From Saprospiraceae bacterium (GTDB lineage: Bacteria; Bacteroidota; Bacteroidia; Bacteroidales; JAIPBB01): DNA of 8,686 nucleotides. Each line of letters opens with the position of its first letter. Within the stretch, counting starts at the first letter, position 1. Shown here piece by piece: positions 1-5,900 of the stretch. The stretch is from NCBI GenBank assembly GCA_021739805.1, contig JAIPBB010000232.1:1-8686 (forward strand), in the 5' to 3' direction. The translations under genes and the position numbers were made by a program. Below the pieces are notes generated by a model that worked only from the letters and a program-made list of their open reading frames with translations, was not told the DNA's origin and searched no databases.

Positions 1-139
1 TATCTTAGCACCATTTGGTGGTTTAGTGCCTCCGCCTGTACAGCGACACTGGTGGTTCAACCACTTTAGGTCTCCACCATCTTATTTACAGCATGCAGAA
101 CTTTTGCTTTCGCTGCCGATGTTCTGCTTCTCGGCACAC
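1..139 (-). mobile_element. Probable 5' end of a group II intron (domain I), continuing beyond the left edge
   Basis: Read on the minus strand from 139 to 1, this stretch begins GTGTGCCGAG, which fits the GUGYG start of bacterial group II introns. It is richer in GC and hairpins than the gene it interrupts. Visible pairings, in intron numbering, are GCAGAAC (13-19) with GUUCUGC (39-45), enclosing a GC-GAAA-GC hairpin (27-34); GCCGA (5-9) with UCGGC (21-25), which would cross that stem; and UGGUGG (61-66) with CCACCA (85-90). Group II introns are self-splicing retroelements that usually encode a reverse transcriptase/maturase. None is visible here because only the first 139 nt are in view. The element has the same orientation as the host gene, as splicing would require. 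Seen: the abrupt change of sequence character after codon 1355 of the host gene, and the stems. Inferred: the intron identity. Alternatives are another insertion element or an assembly chimera. Confidence 0.55.
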
Positions 140-3100
140 CATGGTTTTGTGTGGTGCACTAAGTGCAGATTCGTTATTACAAGTATCCACGCATGAGATT
201 TTATATCTGGCTGATTTTACTGCAGGTTGCGAAGTTGGATCCAAAATGGCACTTAAGCTGTCAAAAGGCTGGATTGCTATAAGATTATAAATACCGCTTA
301 TTGTTGATTCTTTATAAATTTTATAATGTTTTGTTCCTTGATTTGGTGTCTTTTCCCAAACCACCACATTTTGACCGGTGGCGGAATCAACCCCGACAAT
401 ACAAATTTGTTCGTTATTGTAAGGCTGTTTAACAGTAATGTTTACAGTATTGGAAATGCCGGTGCAGCCATTTGCATCTGTAACAGTTACAAAATAACTA
501 CCACTTGTATCCACACTTAGCTGGGGATTTAACCATCCGGTATTCCATACACAGGAATATCCAATACCGGGGCTTAGCACAAGTGGAGAACCCATGCAAA
601 TAGTTTTATTTGTTCCAATATTTGTAATTGGGTTTAAATTTACTGTCAGGATTTTTGGTGCAGAATTTACAAAGCCACAAACATTAGTGATTTTGCAATA
701 ATATGTTCCGGCATCAGCTGTAGTTACAGAGCTTATTGAGTGGGTTGGAAGCGTTGCCCCACTTATTGGGTTAACTCCTTTATACCATTCATATAATATG
801 GGTGTGCTTCCTGATGCATTTACTTCAAAATTCATAGATTTGCCTTCGCAACGCGAGGAATCTGATGATTGTGAAATAATGGAAATGGGTTCATTTACAG
901 TCAATAAACTATCATTTGTTTCTGTAAATCCGCATGAGTTTGTTACACGGCATTTGTATTGCCCGGCATCTGAAGTATTTACCGGAGAAATGAGAAGCGA
1001 ATTTGAGTTGGCTCCGGAAATAATATTGCCACCTTTATACCATTGATATGATGCTGAAAGAGATGAGTTTGCTACAGTACTGAATAATGCACTTTGCCCG
1101 GCACATTTTGTAAGATTTGTGGGTTGAGAGGTAATTTGTGGTGGTGAGTTTACAGTTACAGAAACAATATTAGTACTGTCTAATCCACATATGTTTGAAG
1201 CTTTGCAATAGTAATTCCCTGATTGGCTTGTGTCAATTGATGACAAATTTAAAGATGTGGTATTTTGACCCGGAACTATAGTTCCGCTTTTATACCATTG
1301 ATAAGATAATGGAGATGTTCCGGATGCATAAGCCGGAATAACAAGATTTTGCCCTTGACAAATGGTTGATATCGGGATTATACTTGAAACAATTGCTTTG
1401 GTATTTAGCATCAGGCTTGCTCCGTTACTTTGAACCGAGGTACACATATTACTTACAACACAATAATAATTCCCTGCATCATTTTGCACCAAACTATTGA
1501 TAGTGAAATTTGGACCGGTTCCGCCGGATAAATTGCCATTAAGGTTTTTCCATTGGTATATTAATGGGGCAGAACCATTTGCATTAACAGAAAAACTGAC
1601 TGAATCGCCAATGCATTTAGTTTGTGTAACTGGATGCATTAGAATAGCAACAGTATCAAATACTATCAGCCTGGCCGAATCGGAAATAAGTATCCCGAAT
1701 GGATTACTTAATTCACAATAGTAATAACCCGCATCAGACAAAGCAACTGCAGGAATTGTAAGATTCATTGTAATGGCTTGCGGAATAACCTGACCATTTT
1801 TGAACCATCTTATATTAGCTTGCAAACTTGTAGTTAGGGTAAATGTTGCTGTTGTTCCAATACATTTTGATTGACTAACAGGGCCACTAATAAATCGTGG
1901 ATGAAGCTGCACCTCACAGGCTCCAATATCTATAGTATCAGCCACTACCCTGGGATTTCCATTATAATCTGCAGTTCCCGATTCTGATATGTTTATCGGA
2001 ACAAGGCCAGCATTTATACATGGAGATGTTGATTTCAGATTCCAGTTTGCGGATAAACCATCATAATTAACACCTGCACCCAGAGAGGGTGCTAGGAATT
2101 CAGGATTTGATGTGATATTATTTTGCCAAACTCCGATTTTATTTGAGAATGTAATGCTATTATACCCATATTCGATATTATTATTATAAAAGTTACAAAT
2201 CGTACTTAATTCAAGTGCAAATTGTGAACAATATGCCCCCCATGATAAGGTTCTGTTAAAATATACTATATTGTTTTTTAAAGCAACCTGTGAGCCCATA
2301 ATATATAATCCTCCGCAAAAACTGGCATAATTGTTCACTATTAAATTATTAATGATTTGAGCATTTGCATCATAAAAATATATCGCTCCGCCATAATCCG
2401 CTGAATTGTTACAAATAACTGAATTACGAATCACTATATTACAATTTTCAGCGTAAATTGCACCTCCGTCTTGCACGGACATATTATTAGAAATCAAACA
2501 ATTAGAGATCAGAAAATTGGGTGTGTTCTGAATATAAAGAGCACCTCCATCCCGATCTTTGTTTTTTGCATATATTAATTTACAATAAACCAATTTTACT
2601 GTATCTGTCATCAGTGCTGAACTTTCAAAAACAATTCCTTTCCAACCTCCAGCATCAAGAGTTGCATTACTGAAATTGGAAGTATCCGTAACAGAAAATG
2701 AAATCATTTGATTTTTTGTGCCAACCGCAAGCAACCTACCTTTTACAGTAATACTATAAGGCCCAGTGAATTGAACAAATGTTCCAGGTGCTATGGTTAG
2801 AGAAATACTATCATTAACAACAACATTACAATTGACTCTAATGGTGTCAGCGTTCCAATTTGTATTTTGTGAAATAATACATGGAGAAATGATGTTTCCT
2901 TGAAATTCAAATGCTCCGATGTCAATAATTCCGTTTTTAATTCTTTGATTTCCGATAAGGTCAAATGGTGACATAGCAAGTCCAACTGTATCAGGCGTTC
3001 CTTTGTTTATACATGAAGATAATGAATCAATTGACCAGTTGGCAGATAATGCGTTAAATCCAGCACCCTTTCCACTTGTTTGGTTAATAAATCGTGGCGT

Positions 3101-4204
3101 TGCGTTTATATTATCCTGATATGCACCATTATAATTAATTCCTGCACCTGCTCCGGTAAATAAAGCCTTGTCCCCTAATATATCACAGAAATAAAATTTC
3201 GGGTCTGATGAATTATCATCTAAATGCACCTCATTAGGGTTGGCAGAAGTAGTCTTTGTATTTCCTGCAATAATACAATTTTTAAATACCGGATCCGAAT
3301 TTCCATTAAGATAAATTCCTCCTCCCTGAGATGATGCATAATTGTTTGAAATAGTATTATTAATAAATTCTGTAACTGATTGCCAGCAATATATTGCCCC
3401 ACCATTATTTGCTGAATTATTCGCAAATAAATTGTTTGTGATTTTAACACCATAAGAAAAAGAAATATACATAGCTCCGCCATAGCCATTAGCAGAATTA
3501 TTGATAATTTTATTCTCTAATATTTCACCTCCATTGCAAGCAAGAAGAGTCAATCCACCACCACTAGTGCCTGTATTAAAAGCTATTGTATTTCCTGAGA
3601 ACTTACCAAAAGTCCCACTAAAAAAAACAGCACCACCATTATGACTAGTACAGATATTATTAGAAAAAATATTATTAGAAATAGTGGCAATTCCATCGTT
3701 AACACATAAAGCTCCTCCCGGATGTGTTGTTGATTTATTATTTGAAAATCTCGAGTTTGAAATTCTAACCTTGTTGAAATTAGAAATACCAAGTACTCCT
3801 CCCAGATACATACTATTGCTGCCCCTGTTTCCATTAGTAAAAATACAATGTTGAAAAATTGACGAATCATTGGCAGTTGAAGTGTTGTCAAAATATATTC
3901 CTTCCCAACCTATAGTTGGATTAAGGGATGTAAATCGAATGGAATCAGATTGATTTCCAATAGCTAATATTCGACCATTGACAGTTAGATTATAATATCC
4001 CTGTGCCACAACATTTGTCCCGGATGCAATAGTCAAAGTCACCCCATTATTAATAGTTATATCACCTATGATTTTCACGGTATCAACTGCCCATGTGGTG
4101 TTGGTGGAGATATTTCCACTAATGCTGATGTTTGAGGTATAAGCATTATTACAAAGGCATAATAATAACAAACTTGACAATAAATATGTAAGATTTGTTT
4201 TCAT
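86..4204 (-). CDS. Large secreted beta-helix / Ig-repeat protein, C-terminus replaced by inserted sequence
   Basis: The product is 1372 residues and no enzymatic function is recognised. Residues 1-23 form a signal peptide with a Leu-rich core. Residues about 30-434 and 439-765 are two related modules. Each has a strand-rich entry (TLTIASGTNVV / SLTIAPGTFVQ), then right-handed beta-helix turns (ISNNIFSNN, GGAIY-type repeats), then an ending like the choice-of-anchor Q domain (CIN.G...GN.R....IDIGA.E). Five Ig-like domains follow, at about 771-848, 856-934, 937-1018, 1021-1103 and 1106-1188, each with the Y-Y/K-C pattern (DAGYYYC, SGNYYC, DAGTYYC). Residues 1191-1258 resemble SprB/PKD-like repeats of gliding-motility adhesins, and 1260-1355 an FN3-like domain. 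Relatives normally continue after the HKT motif (1352-1354) into more FN3 and a T9SS sorting domain. Here codon 1355 (ATG, 142-140) is followed by 17 unrelated residues and a stop, matching the junction with the putative group II intron. The start is the first ATG before the signal peptide; no Shine-Dalgarno site is seen. It is probably a surface or secreted adhesin-like protein, either restored by splicing or now truncated. Confidence 0.85.
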   Translation of the reverse strand: MKTNLTYLLSSLLLLCLCNNAYTSNISISGNISTNTTWAVDTVKIIGDITINNGVTLTIASGTNVVAQGYYNLTVNGRILAIGNQSDSIRFTSLNPTIGWEGIYFDNTSTANDSSIFQHCIFTNGNRGSNSMYLGGVLGISNFNKVRISNSRFSNNKSTTHPGGALCVNDGIATISNNIFSNNICTSHNGGAVFFSGTFGKFSGNTIAFNTGTSGGGLTLLACNGGEILENKIINNSANGYGGAMYISFSYGVKITNNLFANNSANNGGAIYCWQSVTEFINNTISNNYASSQGGGIYLNGNSDPVFKNCIIAGNTKTTSANPNEVHLDDNSSDPKFYFCDILGDKALFTGAGAGINYNGAYQDNINATPRFINQTSGKGAGFNALSANWSIDSLSSCINKGTPDTVGLAMSPFDLIGNQRIKNGIIDIGAFEFQGNIISPCIISQNTNWNADTIRVNCNVVVNDSISLTIAPGTFVQFTGPYSITVKGRLLAVGTKNQMISFSVTDTSNFSNATLDAGGWKGIVFESSALMTDTVKLVYCKLIYAKNKDRDGGALYIQNTPNFLISNCLISNNMSVQDGGAIYAENCNIVIRNSVICNNSADYGGAIYFYDANAQIINNLIVNNYASFCGGLYIMGSQVALKNNIVYFNRTLSWGAYCSQFALELSTICNFYNNNIEYGYNSITFSNKIGVWQNNITSNPEFLAPSLGAGVNYDGLSANWNLKSTSPCINAGLVPINISESGTADYNGNPRVVADTIDIGACEVQLHPRFISGPVSQSKCIGTTATFTLTTSLQANIRWFKNGQVIPQAITMNLTIPAVALSDAGYYYCELSNPFGILISDSARLIVFDTVAILMHPVTQTKCIGDSVSFSVNANGSAPLIYQWKNLNGNLSGGTGPNFTINSLVQNDAGNYYCVVSNMCTSVQSNGASLMLNTKAIVSSIIPISTICQGQNLVIPAYASGTSPLSYQWYKSGTIVPGQNTTSLNLSSIDTSQSGNYYCKASNICGLDSTNIVSVTVNSPPQITSQPTNLTKCAGQSALFSTVANSSLSASYQWYKGGNIISGANSNSLLISPVNTSDAGQYKCRVTNSCGFTETNDSLLTVNEPISIISQSSDSSRCEGKSMNFEVNASGSTPILYEWYKGVNPISGATLPTHSISSVTTADAGTYYCKITNVCGFVNSAPKILTVNLNPITNIGTNKTICMGSPLVLSPGIGYSCVWNTGWLNPQLSVDTSGSYFVTVTDANGCTGISNTVNITVKQPYNNEQICIVGVDSATGQNVVVWEKTPNQGTKHYKIYKESTISGIYNLIAIQPFDSLSAILDPTSQPAVKSARYKISCVDTCNNESALSAPHKTMVCREAEHRQRKQKFCML

Positions 4205-4530
4205 ATTTTTATTGATTAATTAATAATTAACTACCTATATTTATTTACTGCTACAAAAACACAATAGGAAAGGCTAATATTATTATGATTCATAGATTCG
4301 TGTCCAGATAATAATAAAATAAAGAATACTAGAGATTTGTCTGTAAAAATAATAATAATTTTTAAATATTATATATTTATCTAAAACTATTTTCATTGAC
4401 CAATTTATGGGTATCTCTTCAACTAAATTTAAAATTTCTTTTAAGAAATTCCTCTAATAACTGCAAATCTTCAATAAGAAATCTGCCTGCTGGCAAAGCA
4501 GAGTTCGATGTCGCCCCACTTGGGCCCACG

Positions 4531-4566
4531 AAAAAAAGACTTTGAAAATTTTCAAAGTCTTTTTTT
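4531..4566. terminator. 36-bp perfect palindrome, likely bidirectional terminator
   Basis: Arms at 4531-4548 and 4549-4566 are exact reverse complements (AAAAAAAGACTTTGAAAA and its complement). The plus strand ends in a run of about 14 T and the minus strand in 7 T. On the minus strand it lies downstream of the RAYT/remnant cluster and before the large secreted gene, so it could stop read-through into that gene. The stem is mostly A-T, with GAC/GTC as its strongest part. Confidence 0.65.
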
Positions 4567-4693
4567 TTTTTTGTATAAAATCGCATTAACTTCTGGTCTT
4601 ATTAAAATATAAATTGCAATAAACTTGCTTATTATAAAAATAATTGATTACATTTATACCAAGTTCATCCTACCGTTTGGAGGAAAGAAATCG

Positions 4694-4726
4694 AAAAACG
4701 CTTAACCATTGATGTTATGCGTTTTT
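4694..4726 (-). terminator. Terminator-like hairpin after the hsdR-like remnant
   Basis: AAAAACGC (4694-4701) pairs with GCGTTTTT (4719-4726). One mismatch separates this from an inner 4-bp stem (TAAC 4703-4706 with GTTA 4714-4717) and a 7-nt loop. It begins about 17 bp after the double stop of the hsdR-like fragment in the minus direction and supplies a T tract there, so it fits an intrinsic terminator for the RAYT transcript. Confidence 0.55.
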
Positions 4727-4742
4727 TGCATTTTATAATTCA

Positions 4743-4841
4743 TCATCTAAGCTTCTTTTTATCTTTAATTTTAACAATATTATAACCCAAATCTGCAAGT
4801 TGGGCTACAAGTTGACTTCCTAATACTGTCTCCGGCTGCAT
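4743..4841 (-). pseudogene. hsdR: N-terminal remnant resembling type I restriction subunit R (HsdR)
   Basis: This 32-codon reading frame starts with ATG at 4841-4839, one base after the RAYT stop (TAA-C-ATG), and ends in tandem TGA TGA stops. Its peptide begins MQPETVLGSQLVAQLADLGY and continues NIVKIKDKKKL. From memory of the family, this pattern (acidic start, hydrophobic helix, LGY..V.IKD) resembles the extreme N-terminus of one type I restriction R-subunit family, where relatives go on for about 1000 residues. Here the likeness stops at the point where a 'LLANLK'-type segment would be expected. It is too short to function as a nuclease subunit. Alternatively it is an unrelated small peptide; the close coupling to the RAYT stop and the hsdS-like tail on the other side support the remnant reading. 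Confidence 0.5.
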
Positions 4842-4842
4842 G

Positions 4843-5610
4843 TTAGCCATAAAATCTATCTTCCTCCCAATTATTGGGATTATTAATAATATAATTCTTT
4901 ATACGATTGTATTCGATATCATTCCGAATAATATGGTCATGAAAATTTGGTTGAAAAAAATGATTATTTCTATTATATTTTTGTATATCCAAATTATTTT
5001 CATCAATATAATTATCAATTTTTGTATTTATCGCTGATTTAAATCCTGCCATAAATGATGAAATGGATTTTGGTTTTCGGTTAAATTCGGTTTGGTAGGG
5101 GGATATTTTGTCGGATTGGGTGTGGGTTTGACCGTGGGATTGTTGATTCGATGGTTGGTTCAATTCGACGGGGGTTTGGGCGGTGGGTCGTGACGTGGAT
5201 TGTGCGGTGGGTTGTAGAGACGCACGGCCGTGCGTCTCTACATGTTCCCCATCCAAACCGTGTTCCCCATCCAAACCGTGCGTACCATCCAAATTGTATT
5301 TCCCATCCGTTTCATCCAAATCATCCAACCCGATTTTTGTTTTATTCAATATTATTATTGCGTGGATATGGTTTGGCATTATTACAAATTCATCCAAAAA
5401 CAATTCGTTTCGTAATTCAAATGATTTTTGCCATTCGGTTTCTACGATTTTACCAAAATCGGATAATATCATTTCATTTTTTACAATGCGACCCAAATTA
5501 CAATCACGGTTTTGTGTAACAATGGTAATAAAATAAATACCATCGCCAGAATAATCCCAATGGGGCATTCGATGCGATTGTATGCGATATTTATTTTGAA
5601 ATTTATCCAT
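4843..5610 (-). CDS. REP-associated tyrosine transposase (RAYT, Y1_Tnp/HUH family)
   Basis: A 255-residue single-strand DNA transposase-like protein of the IS200/IS605-related RAYT group. These proteins nick and join DNA at REP-type hairpins and are usually single-copy. The N-terminus NKYRIQSHR...GIYFITIVTQNR is typical of Bacteroidota members. The HUH metal-binding motif is PNHIHAIIIL, with the two histidines at residues 81 and 83. Residues 188-195 (FMAGFKSA) and the FHDHIIRN (223-230)...NYIINNPNNW C-terminus complete the family pattern. I chose the ATG at 5610-5608 because it overlaps the upstream stop as TAATG, and family similarity begins there. A GTG at 5646 would add 12 residues in frame. 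The linker (about 90-160) is unusually long and repetitive (HGLDGE repeats, VETHGRASLQ, PTAQ-rich) and contains a perfect REP-like palindrome in the DNA. The residue aligned with the expected catalytic Tyr may be Phe223, so activity is uncertain. Confidence 0.9.
   Translation of the reverse strand: MDKFQNKYRIQSHRMPHWDYSGDGIYFITIVTQNRDCNLGRIVKNEMILSDFGKIVETEWQKSFELRNELFLDEFVIMPNHIHAIIILNKTKIGLDDLDETDGKYNLDGTHGLDGEHGLDGEHVETHGRASLQPTAQSTSRPTAQTPVELNQPSNQQSHGQTHTQSDKISPYQTEFNRKPKSISSFMAGFKSAINTKIDNYIDENNLDIQKYNRNNHFFQPNFHDHIIRNDIEYNRIKNYIINNPNNWEEDRFYG
5180..5214. repeat. Imperfect short direct repeat in the RAYT linker
   Basis: The 9-bp word GCGGTGGGT occurs at 5180-5188 and 5203-5211, each followed by CGT or TGT. 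It encodes the two PTAQ units of the linker. It directly adjoins the perfect palindrome and is far richer in G on the plus strand than the rest of the window. Confidence 0.6.
5213..5242. repeat. 30-bp perfect REP-like palindrome inside the RAYT coding sequence
   Basis: The left half TGTAGAGACGCACGG (5213-5227) is followed without a spacer by its exact reverse complement (5228-5242). The next flanking bases do not pair. In the RAYT frame it is read as VETHGRASLQ (residues 124-133); the opposite strand reads almost the same peptide. Such GTAGAGACG-type palindromes recur in many copies in Bacteroidota and cyanobacterial genomes (from memory). RAYTs are known to recognise REP hairpins, so this could be a substrate-like site within the enzyme's own gene. 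Confidence 0.85.
5243..5314. repeat. 18-bp tandem repeat, two exact and two degenerate units
   Basis: Unit TGTTCCCCATCCAAACCG is exact at 5243-5260 and 5261-5278. A third copy at 5279-5296 matches 12 of 18 bases and a fourth at 5297-5314 matches 11 of 18. Being a multiple of three, the unit adds six residues per copy (HGLDGE) to the RAYT linker without breaking the frame. It abuts the palindrome directly. Confidence 0.8.
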
Positions 5611-5729
5611 TACACAAACATTTTTTGTAATAGTCCCTTTTTCCACTGCTCAGTTTTTTCAATCTGCTTTTGGCTCCCACTCCTGCGAATCCCTTCGTGT
5701 GGGTTGGTTAATTTATAATTTCTACTCAT
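5610..5729 (-). pseudogene. hsdS: C-terminal remnant resembling type I restriction specificity subunit (HsdS)
   Basis: This short minus-strand frame has 39 codons from ATG at 5729 (an earlier in-frame ATG lies at 5741) and ends at TAA 5612-5610. That stop overlaps the RAYT start as TAATG. Its last 18 residues, QIEKTEQWKKGLLQKMFV, match the usual end of HsdS proteins, where a coiled-coil spacer is followed by KKGLLQ(K/Q)MF and the stop. The preceding part (NPHEGIRRSGSQK) is not recognised as HsdS and is probably sequence joined at the break. No target-recognition domain is present, so this is a relic. Its ATG may still allow translational coupling to the RAYT. The HsdS reading rests on family memory of a short tail and is supported by the hsdR-like head on the far side of the RAYT. 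Confidence 0.55.
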
Positions 5730-5900
5730 AAGATTACACATATAATTAGAATCTTAATTGTAATATGGTTTTTTGTTTTAGTATGAAAAGTTTAATTCTG
5801 TGTTTCTTTTAAACCACCTGATAGCATTGTTATGTAGCGGATTTAAGATGTGTAAGCTAGCTGCAAACTTCAAAATTCAAAATTCTGTGTTCGATGTTCA
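5730..5900. other. Short intergenic gap
   Basis: Nothing gene-like is seen. The 11-bp word AATTCTGTGTT occurs at 5794-5804 and again at 5881-5891, and AAAATTC is repeated near 5871-5884. No clear terminator follows the propeller gene that ends at 5901 on the minus strand. Confidence 0.5.

Larger units (their letters stand above)
4205..4742. other. Gene-free interval with hairpins and a GC-rich island
   Basis: No convincing gene is visible between the start of the beta-helix gene and the hsdR-like remnant. The region is very AT-rich and would contain the minus-strand promoter of the large secreted gene, but I cannot identify a clear Bacteroidota -33/-7 pair. It holds a small inverted repeat (AATTTCTT 4433-4440 / AAGAAATT 4443-4450). 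At 4486-4530 there is a GC-rich segment with CTGCCTGCTGGC and CCCACTTGGGCCCAC motifs that looks like a decayed palindromic repeat. Two strong hairpins are listed separately. Confidence 0.6.

Noticed and set aside
3220..3891. Two minus-strand frames of 89 and 102 residues inside the large secreted gene
   Set aside because: They are other-frame shadows of the beta-helix repeats, with Ile/Leu-rich low-complexity sequence.
4694..4726. Integron attC-like site
   Set aside because: The arms contain AAC/GTT cores, but GTTATGC does not fit GTTRRRY, and no integrase or cassette array is present. A terminator explains it better.
5243..5314. CRISPR-like repeat array
   Set aside because: The units are directly adjacent with no spacers, are only 18 bp long, and lie inside a coding frame.
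5151..5536. Several plus-strand open frames opposite the RAYT, including one reading VETHGRASLH
   Set aside because: They are antisense shadows. The shared peptide arises only because the palindrome reads alike on both strands.
5611..5646. GTG start at 5646 for the RAYT, adding 12 residues
   Set aside because: The added residues lie in the overlapping hsdS-like tail in another frame. The TAATG overlap and family similarity both favour the ATG at 5610.
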